From Typhlomys cinereus (Eukaryota; Chordata; Mammalia; Rodentia; Platacanthomyidae): 64,000 nucleotides of DNA. The translations under genes and the position numbers were made by a program. Of the stretch, positions 33,880-45,340 are shown in pieces. The stretch is taken from NCBI GenBank assembly GCA_023101885.1, contig JALPQD010000017.1:420220-484219 (forward strand), in the 5' to 3' direction. Each line of letters starts with the position of its first letter. Positions within the stretch are counted from its first letter, which is position 1. The notes under the pieces are model-generated. The model was given only the letters and a program-made list of their open reading frames with translations, did no database searches and was not told the DNA's origin.

Positions 33880-34137
33880 CAGGAATGCCTTCCACCTTTG
33901 GTTTGAAAAAGGATCTCTCGTGGGCTTTGAATCTCATTAAGTAGGCAAGACTAACTGTGCAATCAACTCCAAGGATCCACACACCCCATCTCACCATAAC
34001 CAGGTACACAGCAGTTACTCCCATATCTGACTTTTGATGTGGCTTCCAGCAATCAAACTGAGGTCCCCACGCTTATGAGGTAAGCACTCATGAGGTAAGC
34101 ACTCTGCTGAATGAGCCACCTCCCCAGCCTGTTTTAT
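33880..34137 (-). mobile_element. B4-like composite SINE, antisense, with a 15-bp tandem duplication
   Basis: The reversed head, 'GAGCCACCTCCCCAGCC', ends the element at about 34133, with 'CAATCAAACTGAGGTCC' as the reversed B-box region. ATGAGGTAAGCACTC is duplicated exactly in tandem at 34075-34089 and 34090-34104, inside the part between the A and B boxes. That would disrupt Pol III promoter spacing. Confidence 0.65.
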
Positions 34138-34282
34138 TTTGAACTTTTTTCTTAATTTGTTCCTTGCATCATGGAAAATATTGTCCGTGCTTGTTTTGGT
34201 CAAATGGACAGTCCTTGGCCAGTAGTCTGTGCTTTCCCACAGAGTGGAATCTTTTTAAAAATATTTTTGCTTCTTCATTTGA

Positions 34283-34284
34283 AA

Positions 34285-34331
<47 letters not shown>
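34283..34331. repeat. (GA)n microsatellite
   Basis: About 49 bases of GA dinucleotides with one CA interruption, abutting the next SINE. Confidence 0.95.
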
Positions 34332-34332
<1 letters not shown>

Positions 34333-34333
<1 letters not shown>

Positions 34334-34497
34334 CATGTGCATGATACATGTGCACGTTATGGATGCTGATGTAGATCAGAGGACAACTTCAGAAATCAGT
34401 TCGCTCCTTCAATCTCCTGGACTTCCAGGGTTTCGAACTCAGGTTGCCAGGTTTGGGAACAGATACCTTACCCACTGAACTATGGTCCCAGTCCCAG
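34333..34497 (-). mobile_element. B3/B4-like SINE, antisense
   Basis: 'GTAGATCAGAGGACAACTTC', 'TTCGCTCCTTCAATC', 'GGTTTCGAACTCAGG' and 'CTTACCCACTGAACTATGG' match the reversed order of common rodent tRNA-headed SINEs. Confidence 0.75.
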
Positions 34498-34499
34498 AG

Positions 34500-37020
34500 T
34501 GGTTATCTTATCAGGCATTTAAATAATGTCTATTGTGTCTTTCCTTCTAAAATGACTGAGCCTTTGTCCAGCCCTTTCCCGGCCTTGATGAAGCTAGTTA
34601 AGTAGAGGGAGCCAATAGACATGGATATGAATCACTGCTTATAGCTTCTCAGCATAGAAAGATCTCTTTTGTGTGGACATTTGGAAAATACCTTTCCCAT
34701 GAATCCTAAGCCCAGAGATCCTACTCAGGATTGAGGCCATTTATCTCCAAAAGTTGGACCCCTTCTGCCTTTGGACAGTGTTTGGGAAGAGCAGGTCACA
34801 TAGATATTAACCTATCTTTCTTCGCTTCTAGATTAGGTTTGCAGGCAAGCAGGAAGGAATTGATATCCTTGACTCTTGTATAGTGTTCATTTGACCTCTG
34901 ACCCCATTATAGCCTCTTACAGAAGCCAGCAACGTTGACCGACTAGACAAGAGCTCGGCCCTTGTATGGCTAATGATAGTTTATTGTTTATTCATTTACC
35001 CCGAAAAGAAAAGGTCCTCATAAACCCTCCTTGTGGCCAAAAATAACAGCGTTGACAGGCAGATGGGATGAAGTCCGTGGGCAAGAAGCAAATGACCCCA
35101 CCGCCATCAATGAGAATGACCATATTGACGATACAGCCAAAGTTAAACATGGTTTCCTTCTCTCTCAAAAATAAGTTCCTAAAAAGAGTTCCTGGCATTC
35201 TAAGTGATGATTGTAAATCTACCAAGTTAATTTATGAACCAATAAAGTCTTGTCAAGTCTCCTTCTCATCTTTTGGAAAACAGGTCTGCAGAGAAGGAAA
35301 AAAAAGAAAAAAGAAAAGAGGCCAGCTAGTTACTAAGGAAATATATTCTTGCTTCTCATATATTCCGGTTAAGTCTTGCTTTGGAGTCCAATTCTGTGAG
35401 CTGTAGAATATGGAAATCCCTTTAATACAGAAAGTATTGGGAGTGATAATGGCCTGCATTGTTAGATGGTAAGACTTCAAGGAAATTAACAATAAATGTG
35501 TCGTTATTATATCCAAACTGCCATCAGATTATATTCAGAGTGCCAAATGAAAAGCTGAGGCATTCAGTGACTTAGACACATAGCATCAAGGGAGACAGTA
35601 TTTAAGATGCCCCACCCCTCCCTTTCTCCTCAGTAAACACCTTCGAAATCCGTCTAAAGTTTTTAAATATTGCACTAATTGAACTTCCTTGTCCATTCAT
35701 TTGACATCAACTCATATCACACAAACACTGCTTTCTCCAGTCACGTTTCATAGCATGATTGCATCAGACAGTCTTAATTTTCTGCATGACATTATCTTTT
35801 GATGCCGACATAGCTGGGCTGTGATATTTATGTGCTTGAGACAGAACCAAGCAGCTTAACTATGTTTCTACTTGTGTGGAAATTTGGGGCATTTTTACTT
35901 TGAGGATCAAACAACAACAACAACAACAAAAAAACCTTAAAAAAAAACAGATTTCCTCTACAAATGACTTTACTCTTACCCTGTAATGAAAAGAACTCTG
36001 AGCTATTTTTAAGTAAAGCTATAGCATCCAAAGAAGTTGTCTCAGTGCATGTAAAGTGTATGTATCTTTCCTTTTCAAGGTCTCTGAAGTCTAGACTAAT
36101 TAGTCAACTACTCTTGGCTATTTTCCTTGGACACAGTATCCATATAATTGTGAAAGTATGAAAGGAAGAGGTATTTTATGGATGGATAGATTAAACATTT
36201 TAAATATTAAAACCCTTATAAAATTCATTGCAAAGCTTGAAAACTCAATGGCTTCCTTGCTTACCAACTCTGACAGAACTAGTCACTGTCCACACACTAA
36301 TATTCAGAACATGGCGGCCTCTGTATCTCCATCACTCCATTGATGAAGACATTGATACAACAATGTCAGTGTCTCTGAACATGTATATTCCCTTTTCATT
36401 ATGTGTGCATTTCTTCAGAATCCACAATATGCTAAGTGCCAATTAGAATCTATAAATTGGAAATAGCTTCATAATCCATCTAGGAACATGGAATACTAGA
36501 GCAATCAGCGATCTTAGAGGAAGCTCAAACTATGTAGAAATGAGGATCATGAGACCAGGTTGGCCAATGATCCATTCAGAATATGAAGCAATTACAGGCG
36601 GTAGATGTAATGCTTGGGCCTACATGCTTATTTGATTAGGCCACAGAGTACTCTGCTATGCGGTTAGACATTGTTTCTGTGCATTTCCATGAGGGTATTT
36701 CAGGAAAAGATCAATATTTGAATGAAATTTCATTGCCCCACCCTAGCACCAGTTTTGGAGACATGTCTTTCAATCCACTGAAAGCCAATATAGAACGTAA
36801 AGGCAAAGAGGTGTCATATTTGCTCTCCAGTTGCCTCCTTAAGTTGAACACCAGTGTTGTCCTGTTTCCATCTGCTTCTCAGACTTCATGCTTCGCTGAA
36901 TTTATATCATTAGGTTGTTGCCTCTTAGGACTTCAAATCACATCACCTGTTCTCTTGGTTCTTTACCTTGTAAATGACATATTTAGGGACTTTTCAAGCT
37001 CCATTATTACATGAAGCAAT
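34500..37020. other. unassigned, mostly unique sequence
   Basis: Only an (AAC)n run at 35909-35931 stands out. The reading frames, including 118 codons at 36658-37014, show no domain. The absence of recognised young repeats over 2.5 kb is notable. Confidence 0.4.
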
Positions 37021-37194
37021 ACTTTATTATCTGATGATTTATCTATAATCTATCTGTCTGTCTTTCTGTCTGCCTTATGTCTGCCTGTATGTCTATCATC
37101 TATCTTTTTATATTATCTATCAATCAATCTATCTATCTGCCTATATATCATCTACCTTGCTTATATTATCCATCTATCTATCTATCTATTTATC

Positions 37195-37225
<31 letters not shown>

Positions 37226-37245
37226 CTATCTATCATCCATCATCC
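37020..37245. repeat. (TCTA)n microsatellite with diverged flanks
   Basis: CTAT/CTGT tetranucleotides run through the interval, with a cleaner (CTAT)n core at about 37165-37230. The following text 'CCAGAAAACTCTGAGTAATA' resembles an LTR 3' end of the ERVL type, so the array may sit in or beside an old LTR. Confidence 0.85.
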
Positions 37246-37394
37246 CTCTGTATTTTTGCTCCATTTCTCCAGAAAACTCTGAGTAATACAGGGTGAATAA
37301 CTGGAACTCAATTTTCCTTCTCTTAATTCCTTCCTTTTTTCAACACAGTTTAATAATCTCCATGCCCTCTTTTATAATTTTTGCGTTTATTTAG

Positions 37395-37605
37395 TGTATG
37401 TATGTGTGCATGTGTGTGTGTGTATGTGTGTGTATGAGTACATGCATGTGTGTGTATCTGTCCACTTGTCATGGCATGTGTGTGTTGGTCACAGGACAAT
37501 GTGAAAGTGTCGGTTCTCTTATTCTACCACATGGGCTTCAGTGGTTAAGTTAATGTCATCGTGCTGAGGGCAAGCATCTTTGCCCTGAGCTGTCCCTCTA
37601 GTCCC
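37395..37605 (-). mobile_element. rodent SINE, antisense, diverged
   Basis: TG-rich text at 37395-37460, then 'TGGTCACAGGACAATGTG', 'GGTTCTCTTATTCTACCAC' and 'GAGCTGTCCCTCTAGTCCC' follow the reversed tRNA-SINE layout. The head is degenerate. Confidence 0.6.
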
Positions 37606-37846
37606 TCTTACAGGGCTTATAACAGATAAGACTGAAATGCTGACTGTTCTTGAAGAAAAAGATATTCTCTCTTTCCTTACTTGTTGAAGTTCTTTATTTA
37701 TTGGCTTGTTCTTTGTTTGTGTGGAAAAAGAGGCAATACAACAAGTTGTTTCTGATAAACACAGAACCTCTCAGAATCTTGACATAGTACATACCCAGTA
37801 ATGATCCTCTCTATTGCAGAGTGACCCTGACATTCTCTTTCCAAGT

Positions 37847-38234
37847 CACCAGTTGTCATGGTTTGAATGTGAATTGATCCCTCCAGTCTCATGCATTTGT
37901 ACCTTGGCGACGTTTGGGAAGGTCAGAGCAGCTTTAGAAGGTGGAAAGGCACATCACAGGGGCGGGGCTGGAAATTGGATGGTCTCCCCTGCCGGCTGTA
38001 GCAGTGCGCTCTCTCCGTCTGCTATAACCGTCTGCAGTTTGCCCTCTGGGCCTCCATGATGCCTGCAGTGACGTGAACATCCTCCAGCTTCTAATGCTGC
38101 CATGCCGTCTCCACCGTAGTGAACTCTGTCGCCCTCATGGAACCATAAACAAAAGAAATCTCCCTTTTCTCCCCCCAAATTGTGTCTGAGTCAGTTGTCT
38201 CACAGCAGCAGAGAAGAGCAACTGTGACACCACT
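37847..38234 (+). mobile_element. ORR1-like MaLR solo LTR
   Basis: The LTR spans 37852-38229, starting TGTCATGGTTTGAATGTG and ending GCAACTGTGACA. Markers include 'TTTGGGAAGGTCAGAG', 'GCTGCCATGCCGTCTCCACC', 'GGAACCATAAACAAAAG' and 'TGTCTCACAGCAGC'. The flanks CCAGT and CCACT match at four of five bases. ORR1/MaLR LTRs are rodent non-autonomous ERVL relatives and carry no genes. Confidence 0.8.
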
Positions 38235-38239
38235 CCGTA

Positions 38240-38814
38240 ATTCCGAGCCCACCAACACGTCTCACCGCCTCACTCATTAATATCTGACACAGTTCATCAC
38301 TCCTTCTTTGAAATAAATTCTTCAAGTGTCTACCAAGACAATATCGCATTTGTCCTCCTCTTTCCTCCTCCTCCCATTTTGCCTTCTCTTCTCCTTCCTT
38401 CTTATTTTATGCATGTCTTCGCCTCTGTCTCCTTTTCCGATGCTCCTACTCGCCTGACCTCCATCTTTGAAAACCCTCTCCACGATGACAGCATCCTGCT
38501 CGTATCTTCATGTTTAATCTGTCTTCACATTATAGGCCACCTTTCTTATGCACTCTCCACTCAGATGTTTAGGACACATACTATCCATTAAGAATGTATC
38601 TGCTGTGGCAGATACCTTAATTATCATGGACTAAGACAGGCTCAATGATGTCACAAGGCAAATGCTCCAGAACTTAAGAACTTACAGCAATACTGTTGCA
38701 GGACAGTAACCTCCAAGGCTTGGTCTTCTCCAGTTCCAAAGTCCTTTTTGTCCACAGTAGGTTCTCATCATCACAGGTGGTGGTTGCGGTTCAAAGCACA
38801 ATCCTCCCATTCTG
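38240..38814. other. unassigned sequence
   Basis: Pyrimidine-rich in part (38340-38400). No gene or repeat is recognised. Confidence 0.4.
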
Positions 38815-39537
38815 AAGATGGAAAGGGCATTGGAAAGATGGCTCAGGGGTTATGACTCTGCCTCACGAGCAGAGGTCTTAAGTTCAGATTCCAGGTCCCT
38901 GTGAAAATGCCAGGTGGAAACCACGACCGTGGCCTGAATTTCTGGCCCTAGTGGGTGGAGTCTGGGAAATCCCAGAGCAAAGCAAAAAAGAGGTAGAAGC
39001 AATCCAGAATGATTCCTGAAGTCACCCTTGGTCCTTGTTGTAGTTTGATGATATTGTTACTGATAAAATCACTATCAAACAGCTTAAGGGAGTATGGGAT
39101 TTATTTTCTCTTATGATTCCTAGTTACAGTTCTTTGTCCATCTTGGCAAGAAAGCATGCACCATTGCTCAAGGCCAAGGGAACTGGCCACATCATATCTA
39201 CATAATAACTGAGAGAGGGACAATCCTTACTTGCCAGACCAGCACGTCTTCCCAGTATACAAAAGAATGTCCCCTTTCTCAAACAGTTCTCTCCATTTTA
39301 TTCACCTGCCCGAGGACTAGTCCCACCCACCATGGGCTGGACAATTTCCTGCAGGTTCACCTTGAGCTTAACTAGCAATTATCTGCAAATGTGCCCAGAG
39401 CTCAAACCCTCAACAGTCAACCTGTGTCTAACCATGATAGTCATCCACAGGGCGCACGCACACACACACAAGTGCACGTGCACATACACACACACACACA
39501 CACATACAAAATATTAATTTTTTAAAAAGATGGAAAG
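38815..39537 (+). mobile_element. older-subfamily SINE split by an LTR, with SINE target duplications
   Basis: AAGATGGAAAG occurs exactly at 38815-38825 and 39527-39537. The SINE runs from 38826 to 39526, interrupted at 39035/39036 by a 404-bp LTR plus its 5-bp duplication. Removing those leaves about 292 bp, the length of intact family members. The head 'AAAGATGGCTCAGGGG', the body 'CTTGGTCCT' + 'CCACAGGG' across the break, and the (CA)n tail all fit the copies at 5096 and 44003. Confidence 0.9.
39031..39444 (-). mobile_element. ERVL-type LTR, family A copy 3, nested in the SINE
   Basis: The LTR occupies 39036-39439 (404 bp) on the minus strand. Flanks are GTCCT (39031-39035) and GTCAT (39440-39444), four of five matching, and GTCCT is native SINE sequence. 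Antisense markers are 'TGATAAAATCACTATCAAA', 'CACCATGGGCTGGACAATTT' and 'GTGTCTAACCATGATA'. Its insertion post-dates the SINE, which gives a relative age order. Confidence 0.9.
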
Positions 39538-40797
39538 ACCCAAAGGACAAAAGTCTTTTGACAGAGAGACTCTGCTTTGGTTTATTTTTTAGGAAATTCA
39601 GCCAGGAATGCGCATCTGCAGAATCTTGCCGCATGGTCACACTCAACTGTGAGGGAGGCTGGGTTTGGAGTGTTGACTTCATTTCTCAATTTGAATCCCC
39701 AAGAAGGGAGAGGACGTTGTAAGAGGTTGTTGACTGAGACATCATCTGGCAAAGCATTTCACACCCAAGCAGCCCTCCACATCCAAGTAGCTAGTCTCTG
39801 CATTTCTCTTTCATAGAAGAAAAATGTCATCATCATACACTTTTCTCTCCCTTCCATGACATGCATTCAATTTACCATTGATCTTTGTAACTGATGATGC
39901 CTTCAGAATGGAGCTAGACTTTCATCACGACTATTTCTTCCACTTCCTTCTTAGTCAACTTCCATTATTAAAAAAAGAAAAATAAGGAAACAACCTCCTG
40001 ATCCAGTCTCCCTGCTTCCATGACACCCTGGGGCTCATTCTTTACCACAAGATGAGGTGATCCTTTCAAAACTTCCAGGACTCTGGGGCAGATTTAGAGG
40101 ATCTAGTACACCTTCAGGATATTGAGATGATGTTTAAATAAGAATCGTTAGGCAACGTTCACTGAGGAAGTTTGATTTCATATTAAATCTTCATTGAAAA
40201 CACCACTTAAGGTTTTTATTTGGTTTTTAAAATGACACAAGACGAAAGATTCAAGCAGTCCAGCTGTTTGATTGACAGCTGCCAGGTCCCTAGCACACGT
40301 GGAGCTTTTTGGAGCAGCTGTTCAGGGGCAGATTCCAGTCGGGAAAGAGAAGAAAGCCAGGTCAGAACCGTGACTGCTGCTCGCTGGGTCCTCATGATGG
40401 CCACACTGTGCACGACACTGCTGCTCTACCTGAATCTCCCCTCAGGGGCACCCCTGGGATGATCATGCCAACAGCTAGGCTGCTTCCATCCTCTCCTGGC
40501 TGCCTGTGGGAAGTTCTGATCCAGCCATGGATGCTCAAGGGGAGGAGATTTTAGTCCAGCCATGCGGCCCACACTGGCTGTCCTGGCTGGGACTCCAAAA
40601 AGACTTTCACTACAGAAGACTTGCTTTGTTCCCAGCTATTTCTGGAAGCCTGTGGTGATTACAGGAAACAGCTTCGGAGGACCTTCGGGGAATCCTGCCC
40701 ATCATTAAAGTGTCAAATCATTTGTGGGAGGAGCACTTCTCTGGCCCGTGACAACTCTAACAGACAAACCTACTACATCCTGCAGAATGGCGTGATT
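39538..40797. other. unassigned sequence
   Basis: The stretch at 40216-40797 has higher GC and a patchwork look suggestive of an old LTR or retroelement, but I cannot name it. Overlapping frames of about 80 codons have no domain. Confidence 0.35.
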
Positions 40798-41121
40798 AAA
40801 AGTATGTGGCCAGGGGCTGGAGAGGTGGCTCAGGGGTTAAGCCTCTGCCTTGCAGGCAGAAGGTCCTGAGTTCGGATCCTAGACCCCACGTATAGACGCC
40901 GGGCGGAAGCGGGGGCGGCCTGCATGCATTTCTGGTCCTGGCGGGGCGGAGCCTGTGAGTCCTGGGTGGTTCCCGAATTTGCCCGTGGTTCTACACACAC
41001 ACACCTACACACACACACGCACACATACACACACATACATATACACACACACACTCACACATGCACAATTGAATACTAAAAAAAAGGATGTAATCTTATA
41101 AAAAAAAAAGTGTGTGGCCAG
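40798..41121 (+). mobile_element. CpG-rich tRNA-derived SINE, young subfamily, copy 3, with target duplication
   Basis: The body spans 40814-41105, starting GGGCTGGAGAGGTGGC. AAAAGTATGTGGCCAG (40798-40813) and AAAAGTGTGTGGCCAG (41106-41121) match at 15 of 16 bases. Compared with the copy at 30063, it lacks the segment between 'GTCCTGGG' and 'TGGTTC', an internal deletion of roughly 30 bases. An enlarged (CA)n region makes up the length. Confidence 0.9.
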
Positions 41122-41964
41122 CAGATGGGAAGCTGTATGTGCAGGCAATCGTCTTCTTACTATCCGCAGCTCAGTCTAGGAGACCTTCCTATGTATATAA
41201 CCACCAACACCACCACCTCTCGGCTGCCCATTGCTATCGCACCAGGCCCTGACAACTTGATAAAGGCTTGCCCAAATGATCTGATCGCCTACTTGGGGAC
41301 TTTATCATGGGTAGACTATGCTGATCTGGAAATATGAAGAACAGACAACTAGCACGACTGCAGACTCCAGGCACACCCACCTGAACCTAGAAGGTAGATA
41401 AGACATTGCAAAAAATAGCTAGAAGCAGATCCTACAAGAAAGGAGACTGGAGAGAGCTCCCACTGCTGAAGAAACACAAGTTCCCATGCCTGAAAGAGTT
41501 CCTGGAAACCACAGAGAGTTACCAGCTGGAGTGGCCAAGGAGTTGTACTGATTGTTGGAAGCCTGGAATCCTAATCTCACAGCTCCATCACAAGCTGTTG
41601 GGTGCTGAGCAACTGACATTTAAAGCTTAACGCTGCCATATTAAGAGCAGAGGGTCTCAGTCCTAGGCTTTTAGTTGCTGACACAAGCAAGTTGTACATG
41701 ACCTATCAAAAATTTCTATCCAAGTAGTACAAAGAACCCTCAGCCGGTTGGTAACAGCTCACTCAGGAGTCTTTCGTGATTCTTTCTCTGTACTAAAGTC
41801 TACATCCGCAATACTAAACCTCCCCTTTGCTTTTGCCCCGGTTTCTTTTAGCTCTGACGACCTACCTTGGTCTCCTGTGGTTGTTACAGTACTCCGCTTT
41901 GTTTTCCTGACTTAGCCCTTTGTGATGCTCCACTTGTCCGAAATTCAGCACTTCTACTTGTCTG
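41122..41964. other. unassigned sequence
   Basis: Continuation of the patchwork region into which the SINE inserted (the target duplication joins 40813 to 41122). No family or domain is recognised. Confidence 0.35.
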
Positions 41965-42545
41965 CAGGTCCACGTCAGTCAGACTTTTTGTTGCTGTGAC
42001 CACATATCAGAGGCAGCCATCAAAGGTGGGAAAGGTTTACCTTGGCTCCCAGCTTCAGGGACGCTGGGCCGTCATGGCAGTGAGATCATGGTCCCGCAGG
42101 GCAGTCACTTTGTGGCAGCCGAAAACCAAAGACGGTGTCTGCATTAGTGAACCTCTTCCTTGTCACACTTTTTTTTTCTTTCCTCCTTTTTATTCTAATG
42201 ACAGGGGTAGATTCTCATCGGCAGCTAGAGGACACAGCAGGAGACCAGAGGAAATTACAAAGCTACAAGCTCAGATCAGCCCTCCCACTGCATGTGGCTG
42301 GTGGCCTTGTTTAATTTCCTATGGCCTCCCTCTCTGTTCTCTCCATGCCTATGTGAATCTACCCCCATCACTACCAAGTCTGAGACATAAGGGATGGTGC
42401 AGGACATATTCAGACTCGGTCTTTTCCCCTTAGCTGATTCTGGACATACCCACACAGACACACCCATACCTGTATGATCTCCTAGGAAATTCTCAGTCCA
42501 ATCAGCTTGGTCACCAAGATGAATCATTACAAAGCTCATTTTCAA
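41965..42545 (-). mobile_element. MaLR-type LTR, antisense, probably interrupted
   Basis: 'TCAGTCAGACTTTTTGTTGC', 'GGTGGGAAAGGTTTACCTTG' and 'GGGCCGTCATGGCAGTG' give the reversed 3' half of a MaLR LTR. 'GATCTCCTAGGAAATTC' and 'CAATCAGCTTGGTCACCAAG' near 42478-42520 fit the reversed 5' end. The middle does not match and may be another insertion. A 188-codon plus-strand frame over the LTR is not a gene. Confidence 0.5.
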
Positions 42546-42795
42546 CATTTCCTTAGAGACCTTCCTTGAGTCTCTACATAAAATAGCAGCCCATCCAAAT
42601 CCATCACTTTTCATCTTTTCCCATGGCTTTAATATTCTTTGCAATCAAACAAAAAAAAAAGTAGAGTACATTACTTCTTTGTGTGTCCCAACTAGAACAG
42701 ACCTGAGAGATAGCAGAAGATTGTTTCCATTCCTTACCTGGACATAATAATCACTCAGTGGGCAAGTAGCAAATGAATGTCTAGAGAGTAATAAT

Positions 42796-42816
42796 GATAA
42801 CAATAACAACAACAAC
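42796..42816. repeat. (AAC)n microsatellite
   Basis: Short imperfect AAC/AAT trinucleotide run. Confidence 0.8.
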
Positions 42817-42829
42817 ACTAAGCAGTCTG

Positions 42830-43035
42830 TGGCTTTTGTCCTTTTAATTCCCACAAGTTTAGGAAGCAAACATTATGGAATTTTCACTTCACAACTGGGG
42901 AAACAAACAAGCAAAGGCTCAGAAAATAAATTTATCATTAACCAAAGATCTCAAATGAATAAGTGGTGGAATCAGGATTTGACCCCACATATATGTAGCT
43001 CCAAAACTCAAATTCTTAGCCGCCATACTTTTCTT
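42830..43035 (-). mobile_element. MIR SINE, antisense
   Basis: 'AATTCCCACAAGTTTAGGAAG', 'CACAACTGGGGAAACAAAC', 'GGTGGAATCAGGATTTGAC' and 'AATTCTTAGCCGCCATAC' give a nearly full-length reversed MIR in order. Confidence 0.85.
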
Positions 43036-43992
43036 GCCTTTCAATCAATATTGAAAGAATGATTGATACGTTCGCAGACGGACACTAGTTTCCCTAGATA
43101 CATTCCCTGGTTTCTGTCACTTACCACGGTTACCTTATTTATTGTGTTTTCTAACTTTTTGAAAGAAACTTCACAAACTTGAAGAAGCCGTCAACAGAAG
43201 CCCTCTAGACTGTGTCCCTACTTCCTCCCTCTCTGCACCCCACAAGAAGATTGGTCCTCCAATGGCCTAGTGTTCACTCAGCACCTTTCAAGCCAGAATA
43301 AAACACAGCACATTGCTTAATTTAACTGGCCAGGATGGAGGAGGAAGCAGAGCTGTTCATAGGACTGCCTGTTTTCTCCAGATTCTTATTTTTGTAACTT
43401 ACCTGAATGCCAAGAATTTCTTGTAAAAATTAAAATAAATTATCCATTAAGCTCAAGAATTTACATCTTCAGAAAAGTTTAAGAATAGGAATGGTAAACT
43501 ATGCAAATCGCTCTGGGATCTGTGGACTTCAGAGAAATTAGGCTAGACTTATTTCACAAATGTTTTTATTAAAATAGAAAGTTTTCATTCCCCTGGACAT
43601 AGATACCTATTTTTCTCACACTGGCATATTTTTTGAGGAAAATTGCAAGGAAATTTGGCATGTAACAACTTAAATTTGCCTGCAGCAGAGATGGGAAATG
43701 TGATGGTCTAAACTTCTGTGCATGCTTGTGCATTTATGTATGTATGTATATATGTATGTAAATATGTATAGCTGATAGCTCAAGTGGTGGTTTATCTGGG
43801 TCAGGAAAACAACTCCTTGTCATACCTTTCCATTCTTGAAGACAATACCACCTAGGTTAACTAAGATAGGTGGTTCCCTATCAGAAAACCATATGGACGA
43901 ATGAAGTCTGTTTCACCTACTTGGGGCCTTTTAGTTGCATCTGAATTAATTTTTAACTCACGTCTTCTAAGGAGACATCCAGGAATTCAGAG
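43036..43992. other. unassigned sequence with a (TATG)n patch
   Basis: TATG/TATA tetranucleotides at 43736-43770. No gene or other family is recognised. Confidence 0.4.
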
Positions 43993-44267
43993 TTGAGAAA
44001 GAAGCGCTGGAGAGATGGCTCAGGGGTCTCTGCCTCCCAAGCAGAAGGACCTGAATTTGGAGCCCAGGTGCCAAAACACAGGGCAGAAAAGGCGGTAGCC
44101 TGAACTTCCGGTCTTAGAAGGCAGAGCCTGGGAAACCACAGAGCAAAAACAAAAGGAGGGAAAGCCATTCAGAATGATTCCAGAAGTCACCTTTGGGCCT
44201 CCACAGGCACACACAGTGCCCCCCCACACACACATAAATTAAAAAAGAAAAACATTTGAGAAAGACC
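43993..44267 (+). mobile_element. tRNA-derived SINE, older subfamily, copy 3
   Basis: TTGAGAAAGA at 43993-44002 and 44258-44267 is an exact 10-bp duplication around a SINE at 44003-44257. The head 'GCTGGAGAGATGGCTCAGG', the body 'AACTTCCGGTCTTAGAAGG' and 'TCAGAATGATTCCAGAAG', and a short (CA)n then A-rich tail match the copies at 5096 and 38826. A small gap removes part of the A-box to B-box spacer. Confidence 0.88.
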
Positions 44268-44570
44268 ATGAAGAAATCAAAGACCGAATCCTCAGCTTAC
44301 CTAGGTAGACACGTAAAACAAATCTCACGGAAGAAGACAGCTAGTTCCTTGGTGTCTCTGACCTGATCTATTTAGCCCTTGTCTGTCAGCTAGACAGGTG
44401 GTCAGATGGCTTTCCTACCAGACTCTCAGTGGTCATCCTGACTTGCTGAGCCCTGGCTGGCACACACTGAAATAGTTGAGAGGTCGCAGTGAACCAGGCC
44501 ATCCTCTAAGTCATTTCTCCAATATTAGCTAAATTTAGATCCTCTGAAGAAGGATTATTATTCTTCCCTG
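44268..44570. other. unassigned sequence
   Basis: Nothing recognised. Confidence 0.4.
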
Positions 44571-44574
44571 GCAC

Positions 44575-44715
44575 CAAGCAAGCATTCTAAAACTACTGAA
44601 GAAATTGAAGCACAGAAAGATTAGGTAGCATGCTCAAGGTCACTCAGCTAGAGAGTGGCGGGTCCTCATTAAAAATCCAGGCCGTCTGGCTCCAGCATGT
44701 GAGTTCATCCGTACC
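44575..44715 (-). mobile_element. MIR SINE, antisense
   Basis: 'GAAATTGAAGCACAGAAAG', 'AGCATGCTCAAGGTCACTC', 'AGCTAGAGAGTGGCGGG' and 'CCAGGCCGTCTGGCTCCAGC' match reversed MIR clearly. Confidence 0.88.
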
Positions 44716-45340
44716 ATGCAATACGGTGCTTGCAAATTGCAGGGAGCGCTGACCGGTAGCAGCAGCCGGGGCCTGCGAAGTCATTAAAGTATACAATTTC
44801 TGCGTCAGCCACACGGAGTTCATCAACTGGCCTCGCTGGTGAAGTGTCATTTAGAAGGAGGTTCCAGACGGGGAGTCCCTAGACACAGCTACAAGCAACG
44901 ACCCTGCCATGAACTAGTGGCATGACAAAGCAAGCGATTCCTCTCGACTCTGTCGTCGCCTCAACTGGGAAACGAGGGGAGAGAGTGCGAGAGGATGCTC
45001 AGGTCTCTTGCTGTAACATTTTATGAGTCTGTGTCCTCTATTATCTGTTCCTATTTCTATCGCTTTTTAAATATTATAGCTTTCGTACCAAGCTGTGCAC
45101 TAGAAGAGCCGTAGACAGTGTTCACAGTGAAGTGACTACCTGGTCTAGTTGGTGACGGCTTCCAAGGACTGTTTTAAAGAGGAAGAAGGATGTAAGCAAG
45201 GACACCCTCGTTTCCTAAGGGGGTCAGCTCACCTTTCCTCCGGGAGGGGGTTTTGAACAAAGCAGCGTCACGTATATGGGATCAAGTATTCAAAGGTAAT
45301 AGTGAAAGCGTTTTGGAATCTTGTATTGAAGAATAATCTA
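44716..45340. other. unassigned sequence
   Basis: Moderately GC-rich and without recognised repeats or domains. Confidence 0.4.

Noticed and set aside
41867..42433. 188-codon plus-strand frame, the longest in the window
   Set aside because: It lies mostly over an antisense MaLR LTR and the peptide shows no known domain. The frame is consistent with chance in GC-richer sequence.
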